A stretch of 64,000 nt of DNA from Pseudomonas sp. B21-048 (lineage in GTDB: Bacteria; Pseudomonadota; Gammaproteobacteria; Pseudomonadales; Pseudomonadaceae), in the NCBI RefSeq assembly GCF_024748615.1, contig NZ_CP087168.1, positions 5,084,001-5,148,000 of the forward strand, read 5' to 3'. Numbering within the stretch: the stretch's first letter is position 1; every line of letters begins with the position of its first letter. This document shows positions 31,642 to 40,892 of this stretch, piece by piece. The notes beneath the pieces are model-generated. The model saw only the letters and a list, made by a program, of their open reading frames with translations, had not been told where the DNA came from and ran no database searches. Both the position numbers and the translations under genes were made by a program.

Positions 31642-32913
31642 ATGAGCTATGTGATCGACCGACGTCTCAATGGCAAGAACAAGAGCACGGTAAACCGCCA
31701 GCGGTTTCTGCGGCGCTACCGTGATCACATCAAAAAAGCTGTCGAAGAAGCGGTCAGTCGGCGTTCCATTACCGATATGGAACACGGCGAGCAGATCAGT
31801 ATTCCCGGCCGCGACATCGACGAGCCGGTGCTTCATCACGGTCGTGGCGGCAAGCAAACCATCGTGCACCCGGGCAACAAGGAGTTCACCAGCGGCGAGC
31901 ACATTGCCCGTCCGCCCGGAGGTGGCGGCGGCAGAGGCCCCGGCAAGGCTGGTAATTCGGGTGAAGGGATGGACGAGTTCGTCTTTCAGATTACCCAGGA
32001 GGAATTCCTCGAATTCATGTTCGAGGACCTTGAGCTGCCAAATTTGGTCAAACGCCACCTGACCGGCACCGACACGTTCAAAACTGTACGCGCGGGCATC
32101 AGCAACGAGGGCAACCCATCGCGGATCAACATTATCCGCACGTTGCGTTCAGCCCATGCCCGGCGCATTGCTTTGTCTGGCAGCAGCCGGGCGAAATTGC
32201 GCGAAGTCAAAGAGGAACTGCTGCGACTTAAACGTGAGGAACCGGATAACTTCGGCGATATCCAGGACCTCGAAGCAGAAATCGAGAAGCTCAGCGCACG
32301 CATTCACCGCGTACCATTTCTCGACACCTTCGACCTCAAGTACAACCTGCTGATCAAACAGCCGAACCCCAGCTCCAAGGCGGTGATGTTCTGCCTGATG
32401 GATGTGTCCGGCTCCATGACCCAGGCGACCAAGGACATCGCCAAACGCTTCTTCATCCTGCTGTACCTGTTCCTCAAGCGGAACTACGACAAAATCGATG
32501 TCGTATTCATCCGTCACCACACCAGCGCCCGCGAAGTGGATGAGGAGGAGTTTTTCTACTCCCGGGAAACCGGCGGCACCATCGTCTCCAGCGCCCTGAA
32601 ACTGATGCAGGAGATCATGGCCGAGCGTTATCCGAGCAACGAATGGAACATCTATGCCGCCCAGGCGTCCGACGGCGACAACTGGAACGACGATTCGCCG
32701 ATCTGCCGCGACATCCTGATCAATCAGATCATGCCGTTCGTGCAGTACTACACTTATGTTGAGATTACCCCGCGCGAACACCAGGCCCTGTGGTTCGAGT
32801 ACGAACGCATCGCCGAAGCCTACTCTGACACTTTTGCCCAGCAACAACTGGTCTCGGCCGGGGATATCTATCCGGTCTTCCGTGAACTCTTCCAGCGCAG
32901 GTTAGTGACATGA
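31642..32913 (+). CDS. yeaH: YeaH/YhbH family protein (DUF444)
   Basis: 423 residues. The C-terminal half is a von Willebrand A-like domain whose MIDAS-type motif reads [11 protein letters not shown] (about residue 255). The N-terminal part is charged with a glycine-rich stretch ([12 protein letters not shown], about 93-104). It works with PrkA in stress and starvation responses. Good ribosome site AAGGAG eight bases before ATG; its end overlaps spoVR by four bases. Confidence 0.95.
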   Translation: MSYVIDRRLNGKNKSTVNRQRFLRRYRDHIKKAVEEAVSRRSITDMEHGEQISIPGRDIDEPVLHHGRGGKQTIVHPGNKEFTSGEHIARPPGGGGGRGPGKAGNSGEGMDEFVFQITQEEFLEFMFEDLELPNLVKRHLTGTDTFKTVRAGISNEGNPSRINIIRTLRSAHARRIALSGSSRAKLREVKEELLRLKREEPDNFGDIQDLEAEIEKLSARIHRVPFLDTFDLKYNLLIKQPNPSSKAVMFCLMDVSGSMTQATKDIAKRFFILLYLFLKRNYDKIDVVFIRHHTSAREVDEEEFFYSRETGGTIVSSALKLMQEIMAERYPSNEWNIYAAQASDGDNWNDDSPICRDILINQIMPFVQYYTYVEITPREHQALWFEYERIAEAYSDTFAQQQLVSAGDIYPVFRELFQRRLVT

Positions 32914-34472
32914 CCGCCAAAGAGCAGAAGCGCCAACCCATTTCCACCGGCTCCGAATGGACATTCGAGCTGATCCAGGCCTACGACCGCGAAATCAGTC
33001 GTCTCGCGGCCCGCTACGCGCTGGATACGTACCCCAACCAGATCGAAGTGATCACCGCCGAGCAGATGATGGACGCCTACGCCTCTGTGGGTATGCCGTT
33101 GGGTTATCACCATTGGTCCTATGGTAAACACTTCCTCAGCACCGAAAAGTCCTACAGCCGTGGCCAGATGGGGCTGGCCTACGAGATTGTGATCAATTCG
33201 GACCCTTGCATTGCCTATCTGATGGAAGAAAACACTATCTGCATGCAGGCGCTGGTGGTGGCTCACGCCTGCTATGGCCATAACAGTTTCTTCAAAGGCA
33301 ACTACTTGTTCCGCACCTGGACCGATGCCAGCTCGATCATCGATTACCTGGTGTTCGCCAAGCAGTACATCATGCAGTGCGAAGAACGCCATGGCATCGA
33401 CGCGGTAGAGGACTTGCTCGATTCCTGCCATGCGCTGATGAATTACGGTGTCGACCGTTACAAACGCCCTTATCCGATTTCCGCCGAAGAAGAACGCCGT
33501 CGACAGAAGGATCGGGAAGAGCATCTGCAGAAGCAGATCAACGATTTGTGGCGGACCATTCCAAAAGGCGCGGACAAGTACAGCGACAAGGATAACGCAC
33601 GCTTCCCCGCCGAACCTCAGGAAAATATCCTGTACTTCATCGAAAAACACGCCCCGCTGCTGGAGCCTTGGCAGCGCGAAATCGTGCGGATTGTGCGCAA
33701 GATCGCCCAGTATTTTTATCCACAGCGCCAGACCCAGGTGATGAACGAAGGCTGGGCCACGTTCTGGCACTACACCTTGATGAACGACTTGTATGACGAA
33801 GGCCTGGTCACCGAAGGCTTCATGATGGAATTCCTGACTTCCCATACCAGCGTGGTTTTTCAACCCGGTTTCGACAGCCCCTACTACAGCGGCATCAACC
33901 CCTACACCCTGGGTTTTGCCATGTATCGCGATATTCGCCGGATATGCGAACAGCCCACCGAAGAGGACTACCGCTGGTTCCCGGAAATCGCCGGTACCGA
34001 CTGGCTGTCCAGCATCAAATTCGCCATGAGCAGCTTCAAGGATGAGAGTTTCATCCTGCAGTACCTGTCACCCAAGGTGATCCGCGACCTCAAGCTGTTC
34101 AGCATCCTCGATGACGACCAGAAAGACGATCTGCTGGTTCCGGCGATACACGACGAAGACGGCTATCGAACCATTCGTGAAACCCTGGCGGCGCAATACA
34201 ACCTGGGCAATCGCGAACCCAACATACAGATTTACAGCATTGACCGGCGCGGCGACCGCTCCCTGACCTTGCGTCACCAGCAACACGACCGCAAGCCGCT
34301 GGGCGATTCCACCGACGAAGTGCTCAAGCACCTGCACCGCCTCTGGGGCTTCGACATTCACCTGGAAACCCTGCAAGGGGATCAGGTGATGAAAACCCAC
34401 CATGTTCCGCCCAGAAGCGAACATGGCGAGGGGGATTACGGCCGGCTGGACTTGGCAGTCATTCATCTTTGA
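32910..34472 (+). CDS. spoVR: SpoVR family protein
   Basis: 520-residue member of the SpoVR/YcgB family. The conserved stretches [22 protein letters not shown] in two parts, [14 protein letters not shown] and [11 protein letters not shown] (HxxxH- and E-containing, possibly metal-binding) are present. Named after a Bacillus spore-cortex gene, but its function in Gram-negatives is undefined. Coupled to yeaH, so it belongs to the same stress module. Confidence 0.94.
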   Translation: MTAKEQKRQPISTGSEWTFELIQAYDREISRLAARYALDTYPNQIEVITAEQMMDAYASVGMPLGYHHWSYGKHFLSTEKSYSRGQMGLAYEIVINSDPCIAYLMEENTICMQALVVAHACYGHNSFFKGNYLFRTWTDASSIIDYLVFAKQYIMQCEERHGIDAVEDLLDSCHALMNYGVDRYKRPYPISAEEERRRQKDREEHLQKQINDLWRTIPKGADKYSDKDNARFPAEPQENILYFIEKHAPLLEPWQREIVRIVRKIAQYFYPQRQTQVMNEGWATFWHYTLMNDLYDEGLVTEGFMMEFLTSHTSVVFQPGFDSPYYSGINPYTLGFAMYRDIRRICEQPTEEDYRWFPEIAGTDWLSSIKFAMSSFKDESFILQYLSPKVIRDLKLFSILDDDQKDDLLVPAIHDEDGYRTIRETLAAQYNLGNREPNIQIYSIDRRGDRSLTLRHQQHDRKPLGDSTDEVLKHLHRLWGFDIHLETLQGDQVMKTHHVPPRSEHGEGDYGRLDLAVIHL

Positions 34473-34535
34473 TCCTGTTTTCTGCCTCCGGAAGTTCGAC
34501 GCAAAGGTTATTCTGTCGGGCTAACGGAGGTTTTT

Positions 34536-35759
34536 ATGCAGATTTATAAAGTCGGTGGAGCGGTCCGCGATCGCCTGCTGGGCAAACCTGTCACCGATAT
34601 CGACTGGGTCGTTGTGGGCGCCACCACCGAAGAAATGCTCGCCAAGGGCTTTCGCCCAGTGGGCGCGGACTTCCCGGTGTTTCTTCACCCTAAAAGCGGT
34701 GAGGAATACGCCCTCGCCCGCACCGAACGCAAAAACGGACGCGGCTACGGCGGCTTCATCTTTCACGCCAGCCCCGACGTCACGCTTGAAGAAGATCTGA
34801 TTCGTCGCGACCTGACAATCAACGCCATGGCCGAAGACGACCAGCAAAACCTGACCGACCCCTACCATGGCCAGCGGGATCTCGAGGCTCGCCTGCTTCG
34901 TCACGTTTCGCCCGCATTCGCCGAAGATCCACTCCGTGTTTTGCGCGTTGCCCGTTTTGCCGCGCGTTATGCGGAACTGGGTTTCACCGTCGCCCCCGAG
35001 ACATTGGAGCTGATGCGTCAACTCAGCGAATCAGGTGAATTGGAGGCATTGACTCCCGAACGCAGCTGGAAAGAAATCGCCCGCGCGCTGATGGAAGACC
35101 AACCCCAGGTATTCATCGAGGTGCTGCGCGATTGCGGCGCGCTCAAGGCACTGATGCCGGAAGTCGACGCACTGTTCGGTGTACCGCAACCCGAAGCCCA
35201 TCACCCGGAAATCGACACAGGCGTGCATACCCTGAGCGTGCTGGAGCAAGCGGCGCTGCACAAACAACCGCTGACCGTACGCTGGGCCTGCTTGCTGCAT
35301 GACCTGGGCAAAGGATTGACACCCGAGGAAGAATGGCCCCGCCACATTGCCCACAAGCACAAAGGCCTGAAGCTGATCAATGCGGTCAACGAGCGCTTCA
35401 AGGCACCGAGAGACTGTCAGGAACTGGCGCTGCTGGTGGGCGAGTATCACACCCATGGCCATCGTGCTCTGGAGCTTAAGCCGTCGACCTTGCTGGAGTT
35501 GCTGCAGCGTTTCGACGTTTATCGTCGACCTCAGCGCTTTGAGGAATTTATCGCAGCGTGCGAGATGGACGCTCGGGGGCGCAAAGGCCTGGAGCAGAGA
35601 AGTTATCCACAGGCGGATTATTTACGTGGCGCGGCAACGGCGGCGCGAAGCGTTGCCGTTCAGCCGTTGCTGGAGAAGGGATTCAAGGGACCGGAGTTGG
35701 GCGAGGCGATCAAGGGCGAGCGGCTCAAAGCCTTGAAGGCTTACAAAGATCAAGCATAA
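34536..35759 (+). CDS. cca: CCA-adding tRNA nucleotidyltransferase, multifunctional
   Basis: 407 residues. The N-terminal class II nucleotidyltransferase head has [11 protein letters not shown] and DIDWVVVG, with [10 protein letters not shown] near 90 and [13 protein letters not shown] near 130. The C-terminal HD phosphohydrolase domain includes [11 protein letters not shown] (about 252), so this is the multifunctional form that builds and repairs CCA ends and hydrolyses 2'-phosphate or cyclic phosphate. Monocistronic in appearance. Confidence 0.97.
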   Translation: MQIYKVGGAVRDRLLGKPVTDIDWVVVGATTEEMLAKGFRPVGADFPVFLHPKSGEEYALARTERKNGRGYGGFIFHASPDVTLEEDLIRRDLTINAMAEDDQQNLTDPYHGQRDLEARLLRHVSPAFAEDPLRVLRVARFAARYAELGFTVAPETLELMRQLSESGELEALTPERSWKEIARALMEDQPQVFIEVLRDCGALKALMPEVDALFGVPQPEAHHPEIDTGVHTLSVLEQAALHKQPLTVRWACLLHDLGKGLTPEEEWPRHIAHKHKGLKLINAVNERFKAPRDCQELALLVGEYHTHGHRALELKPSTLLELLQRFDVYRRPQRFEEFIAACEMDARGRKGLEQRSYPQADYLRGAATAARSVAVQPLLEKGFKGPELGEAIKGERLKALKAYKDQA

Positions 35760-35767
35760 GCCAGATC

Positions 35768-35824
35768 AAAAGATCGCAGCCTTCGGCAGCTCCTAATGGT
35801 GAACCCTGCAGGAGCTGCCGAAGC
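35768..35824. repeat. Left part of a REP-like palindrome interrupted by the IS
   Basis: The arm AAAAGATCGCAGCCTTCGGC plus AGCTCCT (35768-35794) is mirrored by AGGAGCTGCCGAAG (35810-35823). The rest of the mirror arm, AGGCTGCGATCTTTT, lies beyond the IS at 37424-37438. So the insertion split the 3' arm of a palindrome that otherwise would sit between cca and folK. Confidence 0.75.
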
Positions 35825-35867
35825 AGACTGTGTGAAAACCTAGCCATTTGCGCAGCGATTCAAGAAA

Positions 35868-35900
35868 ATGCCCCATCATTGAAAGATACGGGGCATTTTT
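35868..35900 (+). terminator. Terminator-like hairpin at the left end of the IS
   Basis: ATGCCCC / GGGGCAT arms with a 15-base loop and a following T-run, directly before the transposase start at 35904. It would block transcription entering the IS from cca and so limit transposase expression. Confidence 0.7.
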
Positions 35901-35903
35901 GCT

Positions 35904-37325
35904 GTGGCGTATATCCAAGGTGAACCACGAAACCAGACCAGTCTATTCCCGGTTTCTCTGGAAGATTTAATACCTGAAGATCATCTCGTTCGCGTGATTG
36001 ACGCCTATGTCGCAGGACTGGATCTTGTTCAATTGGGCTTCGGCAGGGCAACTCCCAAAGGCACAGGACGTCCCTCTTACGATCCTGCCGACCAGCTCAA
36101 ACTGTATCTCTACGGCTATTTCCAGCGGATTCGCTCCTCGCGCCGACTTGAAGCCGAGTGCCAACGCAACGTCGAAGTCATGTGGCTGATCAATCGACTC
36201 AAGCCCGACTTTAAAACCATTGCCGACTTTCGTCGGGACAACAAAACCGCGTTCATTGCCACGTGCCGGGCCTTTGTCCAATTCTGCCGCGCGGTCGGTT
36301 TGATTGCGGGCGACCTGGTTGCCATCGATGGCAGTAAATTTCGGACGGTGGCGTCTGCACGACGGCATCTGAATCTCAAACAGCTCAAGCTCCAGGAGGA
36401 AAAGCTGGACAAGCGCATTGCCCAGTATCTGGTGCAGCTGGATGAGGCCGACAAGGACGAGGCGGGTGAAACGGTTGATCGCAGCGCGATCAAAACCGCG
36501 CTGGCGCGACTTGAAGACAAGCAGTCGAATAACCGGACTTGCCAGGCTTTGATGAAGTCTATGGATCTGGAGCAGTTCAACGCTCACGAAAGCGATGCTC
36601 GAATGATGCGCACCGCCAAAGGTCCGCGAGTTGCTTACAACGTGCAAACGGCGGTGGACGCTGAACACTGCCTGATCCTGCACCATGCAGTGACTCAGGA
36701 TGGCGACGATCGGCGTCAGTTGGAGCCGATGGCCAAGGAGGCCAAAGAACAGTTGCAGCAGCCAGAGCTGACCGTGACGGCTGACGCCGGCTACTCCAAT
36801 GGCCAGCAATTCCAGGCATGTGAAGACGCCAACATCACGGCTTATGTGCCGCCCAGCCGATCAAAGAACTCCAGCCGCAAAGGTAAGGATTTTTTCGACC
36901 GAAAAGACTTTGTTTACGACGTAGAGCACGACCATTACCAATGCCCTGCCGGCCAATTACTGACACTCAAGCAATTGCACAACGGCAATCGTGAGTACCA
37001 GGCCATCAAGGATTGCACCTCCTGTGCATTAAAAGCACAGTGCACCGATGCGCCTCGTCGGTATGTCTCGCGGCATGCAAACGAAGATGCCTTTGAGCGC
37101 ATGGGGCAACGGATGCGGGCACATCCAGAGATGATGGTCAGCCGAAGATCCATCGTTGAACACCCTTTCGGCAACCTCAAACAATGGCTGTTCGGCAACG
37201 GCCGCTTCCTGCTGCGTCAATTGGAAGGCGCGAGAGCGGAAATGGCGCTGGCGATAAACGCCTACAACCTCAAAAGAGTGATTAATGTGCTGGGAGCACG
37301 TCAACTGATGGCGTTAATGGGCTGA
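35904..37325 (+). CDS. IS1182-type transposase
   Basis: 473 residues starting at GTG (MAYIQGEPRNQTSLFP). It has the DUF772 N-terminal domain (about 20-120, HxxRP-like RPSYDPADQLKLYLYGY), a catalytic domain with Asp in VAIDGSKF (about 138) and TADAGYSN (about 295), a Cys-rich segment CTSCALKAQCTDAP (about 373-386) and the Glu region in RSIVEHPFGNLK (about 417). The full reading frame has no disruptions. Confidence 0.93.
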   Translation: MAYIQGEPRNQTSLFPVSLEDLIPEDHLVRVIDAYVAGLDLVQLGFGRATPKGTGRPSYDPADQLKLYLYGYFQRIRSSRRLEAECQRNVEVMWLINRLKPDFKTIADFRRDNKTAFIATCRAFVQFCRAVGLIAGDLVAIDGSKFRTVASARRHLNLKQLKLQEEKLDKRIAQYLVQLDEADKDEAGETVDRSAIKTALARLEDKQSNNRTCQALMKSMDLEQFNAHESDARMMRTAKGPRVAYNVQTAVDAEHCLILHHAVTQDGDDRRQLEPMAKEAKEQLQQPELTVTADAGYSNGQQFQACEDANITAYVPPSRSKNSSRKGKDFFDRKDFVYDVEHDHYQCPAGQLLTLKQLHNGNREYQAIKDCTSCALKAQCTDAPRRYVSRHANEDAFERMGQRMRAHPEMMVSRRSIVEHPFGNLKQWLFGNGRFLLRQLEGARAEMALAINAYNLKRVINVLGARQLMALMG

Positions 37326-37441
37326 ATAGCCTTTTTTCGTCTGCTTCCCGCAAAGAGCAAACGCCCCGAACAAGCCGTGGCGTTTGCTTGGGCCGCGATT
37401 ACTGCGTTTTCACACAGTCTGGCAGGCTGCGATCTTTTGCT

Positions 37442-37960
37442 TTACAGCATCTCGGAAGGAGTCAACTGCTCACCGCGCCACTCAAAAGCTACCGGCGCCA
37501 ACACCTGATCGATCTGCGCCTCCCCCCACAGAACCGCAAAGCTTTTGCCTACGTCCGGATGCACACGATCCGGCGCAATCAGCGACAATGGCCACAGCAC
37601 GAAGGCATTTTTCAGAATCTCTGTCCGCGGCAAGATCAAGCCATCAAAATTACCCACTAGGTCGCCGAACAGAAGCACGTCGATATCCAGCGGCAAGCCC
37701 TTGCGGTCCGGCGCGTAACGGCCGTTATCCGCCTCGATGAATTTCAACCGTCGATCCAGCTCCATCAGCGGCAGATCGGTGAAGGCCGAGACCACAAAGT
37801 TGAAAAACGGCCCGCTCTTGATCCCCACCGGCTGGCTTTCGAATACCGCCGAGCAGCGCATATCCACCAGGAAACCCGCCAGGGCGTCCAGGCCAGCCTG
37901 CAAATGGGATTCGCGCTCGATATTGCTACCGAGCCCGAGGTACACCTGAGTCAGCGACAT
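37442..37960 (-). CDS. folK: 2-amino-4-hydroxy-6-hydroxymethyldihydropteridine pyrophosphokinase
   Basis: 172-residue HPPK. YLGLGSNIERE at the N-terminus, and GRYAPDRKGLPLDIDVLLFGD (in two parts the R..P.LD.D.L signature, about 81-100) are diagnostic. It pyrophosphorylates the pterin intermediate of folate synthesis. Downstream of folB with a ten-base overlap. Confidence 0.94.
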   Translation of the reverse strand: MSLTQVYLGLGSNIERESHLQAGLDALAGFLVDMRCSAVFESQPVGIKSGPFFNFVVSAFTDLPLMELDRRLKFIEADNGRYAPDRKGLPLDIDVLLFGDLVGNFDGLILPRTEILKNAFVLWPLSLIAPDRVHPDVGKSFAVLWGEAQIDQVLAPVAFEWRGEQLTPSEML

Positions 37961-38304
37961 CCGCGCTCGATCTCCACGCCCACACCCGTGGCCGCCGGGA
38001 CGGCACCTGGCTTGGTCAGCTTGAGGTGCATCCAGGTGATCTTGAATTCGCTCATCAGCACTTCAACCAGACGCTCGGCAAAAGTCTCGACCAGCTGGAA
38101 CTGCGCCTGCTCGGCGAACGCCTGGATGCGCGACGAAACGCTCGCGTAGTCGAGCGCCAACGTCAGGTCATCACCGGCGGCGGCCGGACGATTGTCCCAG
38201 GCGAAGCTCAGATCAAGTCGAAGACACTGTCGGATGCCTCGTTCCCAGTCGTAGGCACCGATCACGGTGTCGACTTCCAGGCCCTCGATAAACACTCTGT
38301 CCAA
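37951..38304 (-). CDS. folB: Dihydroneopterin aldolase
   Basis: 117 residues. [28 protein letters not shown] and [13 protein letters not shown] are FolB hallmarks; it cleaves dihydroneopterin to the FolK substrate. The start is taken as TTG at 38302-38304, eight bases after GGAGAG and matching homologues that begin with DRVFIEG; an upstream ATG at 38328 would add eight poorly conserved residues. Confidence 0.92.
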   Translation of the reverse strand: MDRVFIEGLEVDTVIGAYDWERGIRQCLRLDLSFAWDNRPAAAGDDLTLALDYASVSSRIQAFAEQAQFQLVETFAERLVEVLMSEFKITWMHLKLTKPGAVPAATGVGVEIERGCR

Positions 38305-38378
38305 GCACTTCTCTCCACTGCACGACAAGGGCGCAATGCGCCGTTAGAATCAGGGCGTCCTCGCCCGGAATAGTTAGC

Positions 38379-38948
38379 ATGTTTTGGTTACTGGCGATCC
38401 TCGCCTACCTGCTCGGCTCTCTGTCCTTCGCCATTTTGCTCAGCCGCCTGACCGGTAACCCCGATCCGCGAATGAGTGGCTCGGGCAATGCCGGTGCCAC
38501 CAACATGCTGCGCCTGGCCGGCAAAAAACTCGCCATCCTGACCTTGCTCGGCGACCTGAACAAAGGCCTGCTGCCCGTGTTGATCGCGAGTGCAGCAGGT
38601 TTTTCGCTACAGGACCAGGCCTGGATCGGCATCTGTGCCGTTATCGGCCACCTGTTTCCGTTGTACTTCCGCTTTCGCGGTGGCAAGGGTGTCGCCACTG
38701 CGGCCGGCATGCTGCTGGGACTCTACCCGCCCGCCGCGCTGCTGGCGGTCTGCGCCTGGTCGCTGACGTTCTACCTGACCCGCACCAGCTCGCTCGCCGC
38801 CCTGATTGCCACACCACTGACCCTGCCGCTGCTTGCCTGGCAAGAACCGGCGGCCTTACTGCCCATGAGCGCGCTCACGGGCCTGATCGTCTGGCGTCAT
38901 CGCGGCAATCTACGCGACCTGTTTGCCGGGCGCGAACGGCATTTTTAA
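38379..38948 (+). CDS. plsY: Acyl-phosphate glycerol-3-phosphate acyltransferase
   Basis: 189-residue membrane enzyme with about five hydrophobic segments. Conserved loops [16 protein letters not shown] (about 32-47), [13 protein letters not shown] (about 98-110) and the C-terminal HRGNLRDL are present. It starts phospholipid synthesis by acylating glycerol-3-phosphate from acyl-phosphate. Divergent from folB, convergent with tsaD. Confidence 0.96.
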   Translation: MFWLLAILAYLLGSLSFAILLSRLTGNPDPRMSGSGNAGATNMLRLAGKKLAILTLLGDLNKGLLPVLIASAAGFSLQDQAWIGICAVIGHLFPLYFRFRGGKGVATAAGMLLGLYPPAALLAVCAWSLTFYLTRTSSLAALIATPLTLPLLAWQEPAALLPMSALTGLIVWRHRGNLRDLFAGRERHF

Positions 38949-38971
38949 ATACCGCACATGAGTGTCGCTCA

Positions 38972-39997
38972 TCACAGCGCCGACAACTGCTCCATCGGCC
39001 AGCGCGCCTGCACGCTGATCGCCAGGCTTTCATGCTGGCCGGCCTGCAAGCGCTGACAGCCGGCAAACGCAATCATCGCGCCATTGTCGGTGCAGAACTC
39101 GGGACGGGCGTAAAACACGTCGCCCTTCATGTCGCCGAGCATCTTCTCCAAAGAAGTACGCAACGCCTTGTTGGCGCTGACGCCCCCTGCGATCACTAGA
39201 CGCTTCATGCCCGCCTGCTTCAGGGCACGCTTGCACTTGATGGTCAAAGTCTCCACCACGGCCTGCTGGAACGCCAGCGAGATGTCGCAACGGGCTTGCT
39301 CGCTGTCGTCCCCGGCGCTGACGCTCTGCTGCCAGGTGTTCAACGCGAAGGTTTTCAAGCCACTGAAGCTGAACGCCAGGCCTGGACGGTCGCACATCGG
39401 ACGCGGAAAAATGAATCGTCCTGCAACGCCCTGCTCCGCCAGACGCGCGATTTCCGGGCCGCCCGGATAATTCAGGCCCATCATCTTCGCGGTCTTGTCG
39501 AACGCTTCGCCGGCAGCGTCGTCGAGGGTCTCGCCCAAGAGTGTGTATTGGCCGATCCCGTCGACCTGAACCAACTGCGTATGACCACCCGACACCAACA
39601 AAGCGACGAACGGAAACTCCGGAGGTTGCGACTCCAGCATCGGCGCCAGCAAGTGACCTTCCATGTGGTGCACGCCCAAGGCCGGAATACCCCAGGCAAA
39701 GGCCAGCGCCTGGGCGCACGAAGCCCCCACCAGCAAGGCTCCGACCAGGCCAGGACCCGCGGTATAAGCGATGGCGTCGATCTCGGTCGGCACACAATCG
39801 GCCTCGGCCAGGACCTGACGAATCAAGGGCAGCATGCGCTTGACGTGATCGCGCGAAGCCAGCTCCGGCACCACGCCGCCATAGGCACGATGCAGATCGA
39901 TCTGACTGAATAGCGCGTCGGCCAACAACCCGCGCTCACTGTCGTAAAGTGCGACACCGGTTTCGTCGCAAGAGGTTTCTAATCCCAGTACTAGCAT
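38972..39997 (-). CDS. tsaD: tRNA N6-adenosine threonylcarbamoyltransferase
   Basis: 341 residues of the ASKHA fold. [16 protein letters not shown] begins it, and the metal-binding His pair is in [12 protein letters not shown] (about residue 110). VSGGHTQL and [10 protein letters not shown] are further motifs. With TsaB, TsaC and TsaE it installs t6A37 on ANN-decoding tRNAs. Divergent from rpsU. Confidence 0.97.
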   Translation of the reverse strand: MLVLGLETSCDETGVALYDSERGLLADALFSQIDLHRAYGGVVPELASRDHVKRMLPLIRQVLAEADCVPTEIDAIAYTAGPGLVGALLVGASCAQALAFAWGIPALGVHHMEGHLLAPMLESQPPEFPFVALLVSGGHTQLVQVDGIGQYTLLGETLDDAAGEAFDKTAKMMGLNYPGGPEIARLAEQGVAGRFIFPRPMCDRPGLAFSFSGLKTFALNTWQQSVSAGDDSEQARCDISLAFQQAVVETLTIKCKRALKQAGMKRLVIAGGVSANKALRTSLEKMLGDMKGDVFYARPEFCTDNGAMIAFAGCQRLQAGQHESLAISVQARWPMEQLSAL

Positions 39998-40102
39998 GGG
40001 TTTGCGCCTTGTAGAGGCTGAATTCGAAGGCGCGCATAATAGTCGTCGCGTGATGCCCCGACCAGCGGTTTTCGATCAGAGGCTTTGCATTCCGAGCGAT
40101 GA

Positions 40103-40172
40103 GGGGTTAACATCCGCAACCCTTAAAAACCGACGTCTTCAAGTGCTCTTTTGCCGCGAGGATGTTGACCCC
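40103..40172 (+). promoter_or_regulatory. Long hairpin in the rpsU 5' leader
   Basis: GGGGTTAACATCC (40103-40115) and GGATGTTGACCCC (40160-40172) form a 13-base stem with one G-U pair around a 44-base loop. The stem ends 24 bases before the rpsU ATG, just upstream of its ribosome site GAAGG. The position suits an autoregulatory ribosomal-protein leader controlling rpsU and perhaps the whole rpsU-dnaG-rpoD unit; this is inference from structure. Confidence 0.5.
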
Positions 40173-40196
40173 GGTAATGAATGAAGGTAGCTCTGG

Positions 40197-40412
40197 ATGC
40201 CAGCCGTCAAAGTAAAAGAGAACGAACCCTTCGACGTAGCTCTGCGTCGTTTCAAGCGCTCCTGCGAAAAAGCCGGTGTACTGGCTGAAGTTCGTAGCCG
40301 CGAATTTTACGAGAAGCCAACTTCTGAGCGTAAGCGTAAAGCAGCAGCCGCTGTTAAGCGCCACGCCAAGAAAGTTCAGCGCGAACAGCGCCGCGCCGTT
40401 CGTCTGTACTAA
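40197..40412 (+). CDS. rpsU: Small ribosomal subunit protein bS21
   Basis: 71 residues, full length, very basic towards the C-terminus ([16 protein letters not shown]). bS21 lies near the anti-Shine-Dalgarno end of 16S rRNA and aids initiation. First gene of the macromolecular synthesis operon. Ribosome site GAAGG is nine bases before ATG. Confidence 0.98.
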
Positions 40413-40442
40413 TACACAGACGATCGTAGCAAGCTTCTGCCA

Positions 40443-40463
40443 AGCCCGGCCCTCAGCCGGGCT
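40443..40463 (+). other. GC-rich hairpin after rpsU
   Basis: AGCCCGGC / GCCGGGCT with a five-base loop, 31 bases after the rpsU stop. The following sequence (AATGGCATTT) has only a short T-run, so it may act as a partial terminator that makes rpsU mRNA more abundant than dnaG. Confidence 0.6.
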
Positions 40464-40892
40464 AATGGCATTTGCGGACAACGCTTGATGCTTCACCGTC
40501 AAAGCCGCAGACGCGACCGAGACAAATCTGCTTCACAACGTCAGACCTGGCTCTTTTGCCAGCGGTGCACGTCTTTTCTGACGAGCCTTCCAAGGCTACT
40601 GACGAGCACACCCACTGATTCCTCTCACGACGATCAGCCCAAGGCACCTTCTTGCGTGCCCGCTTATGAGCTATCCGAGGCCAATGACTGGCCGTCGCCG
40701 GATTCAGCGAAACACTTTCAAATAGTCGAATGCTGATTGTACTAACGTCAGTGGATTTTCGGCAGATACACTTCCCGACAGCGATACGCAGACGACACCG
40801 GTCGAGCCGCACACCCTGCGCGCCTCAAACAACGACCCGCGTTCGGCCGCCCTTCGTTTTGGGTCCATTTCAGCGCAGATGACGAGAACGCC
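40464..40892. other. Gene-free interval between rpsU and dnaG
   Basis: No convincing gene is present here. Short frames exist on both strands but show no family signature or ribosome site. In P. aeruginosa a GatB/YqeY-domain gene occupies this position; I see no trace of its sequence. Internal promoters for dnaG are expected in this interval but I could not pick one with confidence. Confidence 0.55.

Larger units (their letters stand above)
35825..37420 (+). mobile_element. IS1182-family insertion sequence, intact-looking
   Basis: 1596 bases bounded by perfect 15-base terminal inverted repeats AGACTGTGTGAAAAC (35825-35839) and its complement (37406-37420). It contains one uninterrupted transposase gene and a hairpin near the left end. 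I could not identify a clean target duplication, and the exact outer base is uncertain because it entered a palindrome. Intact gene and ends suggest recent activity. Confidence 0.9.
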
